Positions 1-8,000 are shown, counted from the stretch's first letter. The stretch is DNA of 9,275 bases from Lentzea aerocolonigenes (GCF_000955955.1 NZ_JYJG01000525.1:1-9275); one strand, 5' to 3'. Made by a program: numbers and translations. The notes: a model not told the origin generated them from the letters alone.

Positions 1-638
1 ATCAGCAGGACCAGCGGCAGGAAGAACTCGTTCCACGTCCAGATGAAGGAGAAGACGAACAGCACACCGAGGGTGGGTCTGCTGATCGGCACCACGATCC
101 GGACCAGGGTCTGCCACTTGTTCGCGCCGTCGATCCTGGCCGCCTCGAGCAGCTCCTGCGGAAACCCGGCGTACGTCGAGGACAGCAGGTAGGTGCCGAA
201 CGCGGCCTGGATGATCGTGAAGATGATGATCACGCTGAGCTGCGTGTCGTACAACCCGGTCTCCTTGGCCAGGAAGTACAACGGGTACACCATCGCCTCC
301 TGCGGCAGCGTGTTCGCCACCAGGAAGGCGATCAGGATCCACAGCCTGCCGCGGACCCGGCCGATGCCCAGCGCGTACGCGTTCAGCACCGACACGACGA
401 CCGCCAGCACCGCGACCGAACCGCTGATGACGACGCTGTTGAACAGCTTCTGACCGAATCCGACCCGGTTCCAGAAGTCGATGATCCCCTGGAAGGTGAT
501 GTCGGTGGGCAACGCCAGCGGCCCGCCGGACGCGTACTGCGCCGGTGTCTTCAGCGCGTTCAGGGCCACGATCACGAACGGTGCCAGCATCACGGCCACG
601 AGCACGATCAGCGACCAGAGCACGGCATGGCGTTTCAC
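1..638 (-). CDS. Carbohydrate ABC transporter permease, MalG type (3' end beyond window)
   Basis: Inner-membrane subunit of a CUT1-family sugar importer, partner of the permease just upstream. The first 212 residues are visible; family members usually have about 270-300, so the C-terminus lies outside the left edge. Translation starts at GTG (638-636), which overlaps the TGA stop of the preceding permease (635-637), implying translational coupling. Hydrophobic segments are seen at about residues 7-27, 68-92, 98-121, 134-155 and 189-209. The cytoplasmic EAA loop that docks on the ATPase is clear: EAARIDGA at 165-172, followed by a conserved proline near 184. Family assignment rests on this loop, the membrane pattern and the operon position. 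The transported sugar cannot be read from the sequence. No ATPase is visible; many actinobacterial CUT1 importers use a shared, distantly encoded MsiK-type ATPase. Confidence 0.93.
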   Translation of the reverse strand, partial: MKRHAVLWSLIVLVAVMLAPFVIVALNALKTPAQYASGGPLALPTDITFQGIIDFWNRVGFGQKLFNSVVISGSVAVLAVVVSVLNAYALGIGRVRGRLWILIAFLVANTLPQEAMVYPLYFLAKETGLYDTQLSVIIIFTIIQAAFGTYLLSSTYAGFPQELLEAARIDGANKWQTLVRIVVPISRPTLGVLFVFSFIWTWNEFFLPLVLL

Positions 639-1531
639 GTGCGCTCACCCCGGTTCTGCACTTTCAGGAACACCGTGGTGAGGATGAGGATCAGCACCGT
701 GAGGACGGTCGCGATCGCCGCGCCGTAGCCGACCTGGGTCTTCTCGAAGAAGTTCTGGAACGAGAAGTAGGACGGGACGTTCGTCGCCCCGCCCGGGCCG
801 CCCCTGGTCAGCACGTAGATCGGCCCGAACACCTTCAACGCGGCGATCGTGCACGTCAGCAGCACCACGAAGACCTCGGGCCGCAGCTGCGGCACGGTCA
901 CGTGCCAGAACCGGCCCCACCACGACGCGCCGTCCAGCTCGGCGGCCTCGTACAGCGACAGGTCGGCCCGCTGCATGCCCGCCATGAAGATCACCACCGG
1001 ATAGCCGAGCTGGATCCACACCAGCACGCCCATCACGCTCCACAGCGCGACATCCGGGTCGCCCAGCCAGTTCTGCCCCAGCGAGCCCAGTCCGACAGCG
1101 CCGAGGAACTCGTTGAGCGCGCCCCGCGGAGCCAGGATCCAGCTCCACACGATGCCCGCCACCGCGATCGGCAGCACCTGCGGCAGGTAGACGCACGCCC
1201 GCAGCACGCTCGCCGCCCGTTGCCCGAACCTCCTGCCGATCACGTCGAACAACGCGGCCGCGATCACCAGTCCGGCGGCTGTCGGCAGGATCGCCATCGC
1301 CACCACGAGCGCCAGGTTGTGCTGGAACGACGACCAGAACGTGCTGTCGCCGAACAGCCGCGTGTAGTTGTCCAGCCCGGTCCACTTAGGATCGCCGACG
1401 CCCTGCCACCGGGTGAAGCTGATGCCGACGTTCATCACGAACGGCACCAGGATCACCGCGACCAGCAGCAGCGCGCCGGGGATCAGGAACAGCAGGTACG
1501 AGCCGCGTTCCCGCACTGTCCTCGCGATCAT
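635..1531 (-). CDS. Carbohydrate ABC transporter permease, MalF type
   Basis: Inner-membrane subunit of the same CUT1-type sugar importer, 298 residues, a normal length for the family. ATG at 1531-1529 overlaps the TGA of the solute-binding protein (1530-1528) as ATGA, so the start is set by coupling; no independent strong ribosome site is needed. Hydrophobic segments lie at about residues 11-36, 72-95, 107-133, 162-186, 219-240 and 269-290, giving six spans. The EAA loop is present as YEAAELDGASWWGRFW (194-209) followed by VPQLRP. LTRGGPGGATNV (241-252) matches the conserved extracytoplasmic stretch seen in MalF-like permeases. It should form a heterodimer with the following MalG-like permease. 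Sugar specificity is not deducible. Confidence 0.96.
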   Translation of the reverse strand: MIARTVRERGSYLLFLIPGALLLVAVILVPFVMNVGISFTRWQGVGDPKWTGLDNYTRLFGDSTFWSSFQHNLALVVAMAILPTAAGLVIAAALFDVIGRRFGQRAASVLRACVYLPQVLPIAVAGIVWSWILAPRGALNEFLGAVGLGSLGQNWLGDPDVALWSVMGVLVWIQLGYPVVIFMAGMQRADLSLYEAAELDGASWWGRFWHVTVPQLRPEVFVVLLTCTIAALKVFGPIYVLTRGGPGGATNVPSYFSFQNFFEKTQVGYGAAIATVLTVLILILTTVFLKVQNRGERT

Positions 1532-2823
1532 TTGCCGACGTTCGCCAGGTTCTCCTGGTACGGCTTGGCCAGCTCGTCCAGCACCTGCTGTGGCGTGGCC
1601 GTGCCGGTGATCAGCTTCTGCACCGCGAAGACCTGCACGTCGTAGTAGCCGGGGGCGGGCCAGTCGGGGTAGAAGGCCAGGCGGTCCTGCGCGCTCAGGG
1701 TCTTGAAGTTCTCCGTGAGCTCCTGGATCTGCGGCGAGGCGGCAGCGGTGCCGCTGTCCACGAGGGACACACCGCCCGCGTCCCTGAGCTTGTCCTGGAT
1801 CTGCGGCGACATCGTGATCGCGATGAAGTCGTAGGCCAGGTCCTTGTTCTTGGAACCCTGCGGCACCACCCACATGTTGCCTGCGGACCCGGCGGTCAGC
1901 CCCGGCCACAGGAACGAGCCCCACTGGAAGTCCTTGATCCCGGCCGCCAGCCTGCCGTACCACCACGTGCCCGAGATCATGATCGGGTACTTGCCCTGCA
2001 TGAACGACACACCCATGTCCTCGGCCTTCACCCCGGCCGAGTCCTTGCTGATGTAGCGCTTGTCCACCCAGTCGGCGAACGTGCGGGCGCCGTAGGTCCA
2101 CGCCGCGTCGTGGAAGTCCACCTTGCCGGTGTACCGCTGGTACCGGTCCACCCAGTCCTTGTCCGCCTTCGACAGCGCGAGCTGGTACATGATCTGGTGC
2201 GCCGGGTACTCGGCGCCACCGACGGCGAGCGGCGTGACGCCGGCCGCGACGAACTTGTCCATCGCCGCCGTCAGCTCCTCGAGCGTGGCCGGCACGGCGA
2301 TGCCCTGCTGCGCGAACATGTCCTTGTTGTAGAAGACCTTCACGTACTCGGCGTAGTTCGGCACGCCGAACCACTTGCCCGACCCCATCACGCCCTGCTC
2401 GTCGTAGCGGGCCGTGGTCTGGATGCGCGGGCTCAGCTGCTTGTCCCAGCCGCGCTTCGTCACCTCGTCGGAGATGTCGGTCAGCAGTCCCTGCTTCGAC
2501 AGCAGGCCCGCGGTGGCGTTGCCCTTGTTGTACTCCAGGACATCCGGCGCGTCGTTGGAGTTCAGCACCATCGGTGCCGTCTTCTGGATCTGCTCGAACC
2601 CCTTCTCCTCGAACGCCACCTTGACACCGGGATGGGTCGACTCGAACTGCTTGACCGCCTCGGCCCACGCCACCCCCATCGCGCTGTCCGGGCCTTCGTA
2701 GTGCCAGAGTTTCAGCGTCCTCGGCCCGTCGTCACCGGCTCCCGACCCGCACCCGGCGATCGCCAGCGCGGCCGCCAGCGTGACCGCCAGAGCCCGCTTG
2801 GACCGCCTCCCTGCCTCTGCCAT
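1528..2823 (-). CDS. Sugar ABC transporter solute-binding lipoprotein
   Basis: Family 1 extracellular solute-binding protein, 431 residues, anchored to the outer face of the membrane, where it captures a sugar or oligosaccharide for the two permeases encoded next. The start is ATG 2823-2821, preceded by a strong Shine-Dalgarno GGAGGAGGGG about 5 nt away; an ATG 30 nt further upstream lacks such a site. A lipoprotein signal is clear: charged MAEAGRRSKR, a hydrophobic core, then lipobox IAGC with the lipidated Cys25. The mature start contains TLKLWHYEG and later a PDVLEYNKGN segment, typical of sugar-binding members. Near the middle, MISGTWWYG and WGSFLWPGL supply aromatic residues of the kind that stack on sugars. 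The gene leads the operon and overlaps the permease by 4 nt. The ligand is unknown; the adjacent GH3 enzyme suggests plant-wall oligosaccharides, but this is inference. Confidence 0.95.
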   Translation of the reverse strand: MAEAGRRSKRALAVTLAAALAIAGCGSGAGDDGPRTLKLWHYEGPDSAMGVAWAEAVKQFESTHPGVKVAFEEKGFEQIQKTAPMVLNSNDAPDVLEYNKGNATAGLLSKQGLLTDISDEVTKRGWDKQLSPRIQTTARYDEQGVMGSGKWFGVPNYAEYVKVFYNKDMFAQQGIAVPATLEELTAAMDKFVAAGVTPLAVGGAEYPAHQIMYQLALSKADKDWVDRYQRYTGKVDFHDAAWTYGARTFADWVDKRYISKDSAGVKAEDMGVSFMQGKYPIMISGTWWYGRLAAGIKDFQWGSFLWPGLTAGSAGNMWVVPQGSKNKDLAYDFIAITMSPQIQDKLRDAGGVSLVDSGTAAASPQIQELTENFKTLSAQDRLAFYPDWPAPGYYDVQVFAVQKLITGTATPQQVLDELAKPYQENLANVGK

Positions 2824-2866
2824 CAACCCCTCCTCCGCACGACGAATGCACAAGCTGTCGAATTCG

Positions 2867-2884
2867 AATCGAATCGCTTCGATT
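2867..2884. promoter_or_regulatory. Putative LacI-family operator before the importer operon
   Basis: The sequence AATCGAATCGCTTCGATT is an 18-bp inverted repeat in which 16 of 18 positions pair; only the bases flanking the central CG fail. The TCGAA-N-CG-N-TTCGA form with a central CG is the usual layout of LacI-family operators. It lies 44 bp upstream of the solute-binding-protein start codon, in a good position for repression. A related element occurs at 8049-8062. Binding is inferred; no regulator gene is in the window. Confidence 0.45.
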
Positions 2885-2902
2885 TCGGATATGCCCCGCC
2901 GG

Positions 2903-2931
2903 ACGTTAGCGAGAACATCGCCACGACGGAA
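2903..2931 (-). promoter_or_regulatory. Weak candidate promoter for the importer operon
   Basis: On the minus strand TTCCGT (2931-2926) and TAACGT (2908-2903) are 17 nt apart. The -10 fits TANNNT, but the -35 is poor. A transcription start near 2896 would place the 2867-2884 palindrome just downstream, where a repressor could block. No strong terminator hairpin follows the GH3 stop at 2997, so read-through from the GH3 gene into the importer operon across the 173-bp gap is also possible. Confidence 0.2.
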
Positions 2932-2996
2932 GAACCAGATGACTATTTCGCCAGAAAAGGGGGCGGAAGTTGACGGCGACGACGCCTGGACCGGAT

Positions 2997-5900
2997 TTAT
3001 TGACCGCGGGATATGAACGCGAATCGCGCCGAGTGGGTGGTGCCGTCGGTCAGGGTGAGCGTGAACTCGCGACAGGTGCCGGCCCAGGACCTGTCCGTCT
3101 GCCAGACGTAGGTGTACTCGTCGCGCCTCGGGTCGTAGCGGACGCCACCCTGGTTTCCCGCGGGTGTCGCGGGGGCTCCGCGCGGTGCGCTGGTACTGAT
3201 GTCGATCAACCGCGACGTGGGTGATCCCGGTGCCACGACATCGCGACCGGCGTTGCCACCGAGGCCGAACTTGATCGGCACGGCGCTGCCGGCCTTCACC
3301 GTGTTGACCGCGGGCGGATTCAGGACCGGTGCGCGGAAGCCGTCGAAGCGGTAGCCGATCCTGAACCAGTTGACGCCGAGGTCGAGCCAGCCGGCCACCG
3401 CGCCGCAGGTGTTCGAGACGTCGGTGTCCGGGATGCCGGGCGAGATGTCGAACACGAAGTACAGGTCGTGCACACCGGGCAGGGCGGTGATCGGCACGGT
3501 CGTTCGCCGCCAGTGGTAGAGCGGATCGCGGTAGTCGGTCGCCGAGTTGAGGTCGTGGGCTCCGGTGACCGTCACGCTGCCGAGCACGGTCCCGTTGACC
3601 GGGTCGTCGGCCCTGACGGTGATCGTGGCCGGTTCGATCGACACCTTGACGTAGTTGAGAGTCAGGTCGGCCAGGGTGACGCCGCCGAAGTCGATCTTGC
3701 GATAGACGACCCAGTCGCCGTTGCGGATCCGGTTCAGCTGCAGGCCGACATCGTCACCGTGGACGTTGTCCACACGTAGGTTCGACGAGGCGCCGCTGGT
3801 GTTTCCGGCGCCGTCGAACAGTTCCGCCTCGTGCCGGACGGTGAACGCCTTCTTGTCGGTCTGCCCCTGGATCACGACCCGGGTCGTGCAGGACAGGCCG
3901 TTGCCCGTGGTCGCCTTGAGGTAGATGTCGCCGTTGCCGACGCCCGTCGCGCGGACCGTGCAGTTCCACGCCCGGTTGTTGTTGCCGGAGGTCTGCCCCT
4001 CGATGAATCCGCCTGCCGATGCGGTGATCTCCGCGAGAACCGTGGGGCGGCCGTCCTTGTCGGTCAGCTCGAAGGTGACAGGGCGAGCCGCCGACGGGAA
4101 CGGGTACGTGACCGCCGACAGCATCAGCGAACCGCGGTGCTGGTCGATCGCACCGAACCGGGAGAACTGGTTGGGTCCCCAGGAGATGTCGCGCGGGCGC
4201 GAATCGTGGCCACTGCGAATGATGATCGCCTCGGGCTCGGTGCCCGCGGGTACGGTCTGGTTCTTGAGGGTGACCGTGAGCTCCGCGGCGACCGTTCCGC
4301 GCGGGGTGGCGTAGGTGGCGGTGACGCGCACGGTCCCGTCTCCCTTGCCGGTAGCGGTCAACTGGCCGGAACTGTTGATCGTCGCGAGCGTCGTCGGGCC
4401 ACCGCCGGGAGCGGTCACCGTCCACGTCGGCGGACCGGTGACAACTCCCGTGCCGCGCAGCGGTGCTTCGAGGAGCAAGCTCGCGGACTGTTGCTCGATC
4501 GTGGCGGAAACCCGGACCCTGGCGCGCCCCAGGGACGTCGACGCACTCGAGCTGAAGAGGTTCGAGGTGATCGAGACATCCGCATTCGTCGCCGGTGCCA
4601 CTGCCCCCAGACGAAGCCATTTGACGATCACGCCGGGGTCGGGGAAGACGAGGTGCAGGTCGGCCGTGCGATCGCTGGGCCGGGCCAGTTCGGCACCTGC
4701 GTTGACGAACGTCTGGGCGCTGCCGGTGGGCGCGACGGTGATCGTCCCGATCTGCGTTCCGCCCTGGTCCGCGCTCGGCCCGCCGCTCCACACCGCGATG
4801 TTCGACGCGGAGGGGTTCGGGTTGGACGCGCGGATCGTGATTCCCACCGGACGGCGGGCGACGCTGACATCGGCGTACTCGACCCACGCTCCTGCCGTCC
4901 TGACCAGGATGCCGTAGGTGTCGTCCTCGCTGACCGATGTCGGCACGACATCGGCCTGCAGGCCGGTCGCCGTCCGGCTCGTGAACGAGTAGTCGTCGAA
5001 GTCGCAGGCAGGCGTGGCGCGGCTCAGGTCACGTGCCGGGATCGGATCACCGGTCACGGTCAGGGTGCGTGACACCAGCTGGTCCGCGTCGGCCGAAGAG
5101 CGGGCGGCGCTGATCGTGTAGCTGCCGGGCTCCACGAAGAAGCGGCCGCGTGACACGTCCCAGATCGCGAGGTCGGACAGCTTGGCGACGACGGTGACGC
5201 GCTGGGACCGACCCGGGGCGAGATGGATGCGTTGGAAGCCGATGAGTTGCTTCTTCGGATGTTCGACGCGCGACTCGGCCCCTGGGCGGTGACTGGCGTA
5301 CACCTGTGCGACCTCGTCGCTGGCCACCGCGCCGGTGTTGGTCACCGTGAATCCCACTGAGATGTCGGGGTCGCGGGTGTTGCGCGACGAGGCCGGGCTC
5401 ACGGTGAGGTTGCTGTAGCGGAACGAGGTGTAGGTCAGTCCGTACCCGAAGGGGTAGAGGACGTCGCCTTCGTAGTACTCGTAGGTGCGTTTGCCCTTGA
5501 TGATGTCGTAGTCGGAGATCGTCGGCAGCGCGTCGAGACCGGGGTACCAGGTCTGGTTGAGCCGACCGGCCGGGGTGTGGTCACCGAAGAGCACGTCGGC
5601 GATCGCCGAACCGAGCTCCTGGCCGGCATGGCTGCTGTAGACGATCGCCTTCACGTTCGGGTTCGCGGCAATGGTGCGCAGGTCGAACGGGTAGCTGCCG
5701 ACGACCACCACGACCGTGTTCGGGTTGGTTGCGGCAACCGCGTCGACGAGCTGCTGCTGGTGGGGCGGCAGCTGGATGCCGGGTGGTTCGGTGAGCCGGT
5801 CCTGTGTCTCACGCGAGGTCAGGTGCGGCTGGTCGCCGACGGCCACGACGGCCACCGGAGCCGAGGACGCGCTGGCGACGGCGTCGGCGATACCGTCCTT

Positions 5901-7784
5901 GACGGTGACGAGCTCGAACTGCCGGTTGGGGCTGGAGACCGAGCCGTCGTGCCGCACGTCGTAGGGCGCGCTGGTGTTCACGAACACGTTGGGGCTCGCC
6001 GCCGGGCTGACGATGCCGGAGCTCTTCGCGAAGCGCAGCGACACCGTGGCCCCGGACCGGCTGACGATCCCGAGATTCTGGTCTGTCGTCCACTGCTGGC
6101 TGGAGCGGTCGGGGCTTTCGAAACCTGGCGGGTCGGCGTCGGCCATTACCGTGTTGCCGGCGCCGCGGGCCGCGAGGTACCGATCGTGGGCGACCGAACG
6201 CAGAAGATGGTTGTTGTACCCGTAGTCGTAGTCGTAGAACTGGGCCAACGGATCGTCGGCGGAGGTGGCAGACCCGGTCAGGGGCGCGTCCGCGGTGCCG
6301 CCCGCGGTCAGGAACTTGCCGTCGGGCGTGCCGGTGCCGTTGACAACCTGCAGGCCGACCACGTCGAGGCCGCGGGTGAAGGCGAGCGCGTTCGCGCCAC
6401 CCTTCAGTCTCGCCGCGACCTCGTCCTTGATGAAGGTCGCGTACGGGTAGCTGCCGGCGTAGAAGTCGGTGGAGTTCTCGTCAGCGAGCGGGCCCACGAG
6501 TGCCAGCCGCGACAGCGACTTGTCCAGCGGCAGAATGTGGTCGGTGTTCTTCAGCAGCACGACCTGCTCCCGTGCGGCAGCTGCCGCCACGGCGCTGTGC
6601 GCGGGCGTCGTCAAGGCGTTGCGCATGTTCAGCTGCTTGTACGGGTTGGTCGGCTCGGCATCGAGGTCACCGGCGTGCAGGCGCACCATCAGGATGCCGT
6701 GAACCGCCCTGTCGATGTCCGCGACGGTCAGCATGCCGCGGGCCAGCGCCTCGTAGATCGGGCGCCGTGTGCTGGGCGTGTCGGTGTCGCCGGGCGTCAT
6801 GACAGCGACGCCGTTCTTGATCGAGTCGGCCATCGCGGCGGCCTGCCCAACCGCGCCGCTGGGGTAGTAGCCGTTCGAGAAGGTCAGGTTGCCCGGCGAT
6901 CCGGCGTCGGTGACGCTGAAGTAGGCGCAGTTCCCGTAGCCGCCCGGAACCCATTTCTCGTAGACAGTGGACATCATCTCCGGCAACACCATCGTGGGCT
7001 TGCCGTTGACGAGGTTGTAGGACGTCATCATCCCGTTCGCGGCGCCTGATTCGATCCCCTTCCGGAAGACGCGCAAGTAGTACTCGTGCAGGTTCCGCGG
7101 CGTCGCGTTGGCGGAGTACGAGGTGCGCGCGGCCTCCTGCCCGTAGGCCGCGATGTGCTTGAGCGTCGGGATGCTCTGGTAGTGGACGGGGTCGTTCCCC
7201 TTCATCCCCCACGCCATCGCCGTCGACATGGTGGCGGCGAGCGTGACGTCCTCGCCCATGCTCTCCGACGCGCGTCCGCTGCGCGGATCCCGCGCGAGAT
7301 CGACGACCGGCGCCCAGATGTCGATCCCGTTGAACCGGGCGTCGACGCTGTTGTAGGCGCGCGCCTCCCGCCCGATGACGTTGCCCACCTTCACCATGAG
7401 CGCCGGGTTCCAGGTCATCGCCAGTCCGGTGTTCTGCGGGAACACAGTGGCGCGGCCCAGCCAGGACAGGCCGTGCAACCCCTCGGTTCCGGTGCGGAAC
7501 TGCGGGATCCCCAGGCGGATGACGGCGATGCTGAACTGGTGCAGCAGGCCCACCTTCTCGTCGAGCGTCAGCGCGGCGATCAGATCCCGGACCCGCGCGT
7601 CCGGTCTCAGCGCCACCGGATTCAGGTGGACCGATACCTCGCCGGCAGCGGCCAGGCGCGCGAGCGGTAGTTGTGCTGCCACCAGTCCCGCACCGAGCGC
7701 CACGCCACCCAGGAAGCGGCGCCGGTTCAGCTCCGCCGACCCGCCCGTACCCGCACCGCTTGCTGCGTCGTCGTGTGCCGCCAT
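2997..7784 (-). CDS. Multimodular Tat-exported glycoside hydrolase family 3 protein with CBM6-like, Ig-like and PxKF domains
   Basis: Secreted exo-acting glycosidase of family GH3, 1595 residues. The chosen ATG (7784-7782) has GGAGGA 7 nt upstream and places the Tat motif RRRFLGG at 21-27, with a likely cleavage after LAAA (44-47). GH3 N-terminal barrel at about 60-370: TEGLHG (100-105), ARDPRSGRASES (164-175), KHIAAYGQE (209-217), and SVTDAG with probable nucleophile Asp293. GH3 C-terminal domain at about 404-785, interrupted at about 484-630 by an insertion; ETQDR at 659-663 matches the usual E..DR segment and may hold the acid/base Glu. Then Fn3-like (805-895), CBM6-like (925-1062), Ig/BIG2-like (1085-1175), a second Ig-like (1180-1307), CBM6-like starting HEAELF (1315-1480), and PxKF (VPIKFGL at 1502-1508). 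Typical GH3 enzymes have about 650-900 residues. Substrate (beta-glucoside, beta-xyloside or arabinoside) is not resolved. Confidence 0.93.
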   Translation of the reverse strand: MAAHDDAASGAGTGGSAELNRRRFLGGVALGAGLVAAQLPLARLAAAGEVSVHLNPVALRPDARVRDLIAALTLDEKVGLLHQFSIAVIRLGIPQFRTGTEGLHGLSWLGRATVFPQNTGLAMTWNPALMVKVGNVIGREARAYNSVDARFNGIDIWAPVVDLARDPRSGRASESMGEDVTLAATMSTAMAWGMKGNDPVHYQSIPTLKHIAAYGQEAARTSYSANATPRNLHEYYLRVFRKGIESGAANGMMTSYNLVNGKPTMVLPEMMSTVYEKWVPGGYGNCAYFSVTDAGSPGNLTFSNGYYPSGAVGQAAAMADSIKNGVAVMTPGDTDTPSTRRPIYEALARGMLTVADIDRAVHGILMVRLHAGDLDAEPTNPYKQLNMRNALTTPAHSAVAAAAAREQVVLLKNTDHILPLDKSLSRLALVGPLADENSTDFYAGSYPYATFIKDEVAARLKGGANALAFTRGLDVVGLQVVNGTGTPDGKFLTAGGTADAPLTGSATSADDPLAQFYDYDYGYNNHLLRSVAHDRYLAARGAGNTVMADADPPGFESPDRSSQQWTTDQNLGIVSRSGATVSLRFAKSSGIVSPAASPNVFVNTSAPYDVRHDGSVSSPNRQFELVTVKDGIADAVASASSAPVAVVAVGDQPHLTSRETQDRLTEPPGIQLPPHQQQLVDAVAATNPNTVVVVVGSYPFDLRTIAANPNVKAIVYSSHAGQELGSAIADVLFGDHTPAGRLNQTWYPGLDALPTISDYDIIKGKRTYEYYEGDVLYPFGYGLTYTSFRYSNLTVSPASSRNTRDPDISVGFTVTNTGAVASDEVAQVYASHRPGAESRVEHPKKQLIGFQRIHLAPGRSQRVTVVAKLSDLAIWDVSRGRFFVEPGSYTISAARSSADADQLVSRTLTVTGDPIPARDLSRATPACDFDDYSFTSRTATGLQADVVPTSVSEDDTYGILVRTAGAWVEYADVSVARRPVGITIRASNPNPSASNIAVWSGGPSADQGGTQIGTITVAPTGSAQTFVNAGAELARPSDRTADLHLVFPDPGVIVKWLRLGAVAPATNADVSITSNLFSSSASTSLGRARVRVSATIEQQSASLLLEAPLRGTGVVTGPPTWTVTAPGGGPTTLATINSSGQLTATGKGDGTVRVTATYATPRGTVAAELTVTLKNQTVPAGTEPEAIIIRSGHDSRPRDISWGPNQFSRFGAIDQHRGSLMLSAVTYPFPSAARPVTFELTDKDGRPTVLAEITASAGGFIEGQTSGNNNRAWNCTVRATGVGNGDIYLKATTGNGLSCTTRVVIQGQTDKKAFTVRHEAELFDGAGNTSGASSNLRVDNVHGDDVGLQLNRIRNGDWVVYRKIDFGGVTLADLTLNYVKVSIEPATITVRADDPVNGTVLGSVTVTGAHDLNSATDYRDPLYHWRRTTVPITALPGVHDLYFVFDISPGIPDTDVSNTCGAVAGWLDLGVNWFRIGYRFDGFRAPVLNPPAVNTVKAGSAVPIKFGLGGNAGRDVVAPGSPTSRLIDISTSAPRGAPATPAGNQGGVRYDPRRDEYTYVWQTDRSWAGTCREFTLTLTDGTTHSARFAFISRGQ

Positions 7785-7978
7785 GCCGAGTTCCTCCGCT
7801 GCCAGTCGGGTCCAAATGCGTGTTGTACGGGCGCAACCGGGCTCGTCACGCAGGCGCAGTTCGCATGTCGCGAAAGATTCCAAGCATTCAAAGGTCATTC
7901 GAGGACGACGATCAATACGCACCATACCGACGTTGTCCAGCCTTGATCCGACCTCGTCGAATACCAAGAGTTTCGATT

Positions 7979-8000
7979 CGCGTCGAGGTACTTCGACGCG
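7979..8000. promoter_or_regulatory. 22-bp near-perfect palindrome upstream of the GH3 gene
   Basis: Arms CGCGTCGA (7979-7986) and TCGACGCG (7993-8000) surround GGTACT, whose inner GTAC also pairs, so 20 of 22 positions are symmetric. The core TCGA-N6-TCGA has the same 14-bp spacing as the operator-like sites at 2869-2882 and, with one change in an arm, 8049-8062. It lies about 200 bp upstream of the GH3 start. A dimeric regulator site is plausible; the centre differs from the other two, so it may bind a different protein. Confidence 0.35.

Noticed and set aside
545..1645. Long plus-strand open frame across the permease genes (366 codons).
   Set aside because: It lies antisense to clearly real ABC permeases and is dominated by Arg, His, Pro and Gln runs, typical of a high-GC shadow frame.
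2970..3000. Intrinsic terminator after the GH3 stop.
   Set aside because: Only a 4-bp stem (GGCG/CGCC near 2975-2986) is seen, with no T-run, too weak to call.
3754..4887. 377-codon minus-strand open frame inside the GH3 gene in another frame.
   Set aside because: Same-strand shadow with extreme Arg/His/Gly content; the GH3 frame carries continuous domain signal through this region.
5577..7049. 490-codon plus-strand open frame antisense to the GH3 gene.
   Set aside because: Gly/Val/Arg-rich composition with no motif; it mirrors the strong third-position GC bias of the real gene on the other strand.
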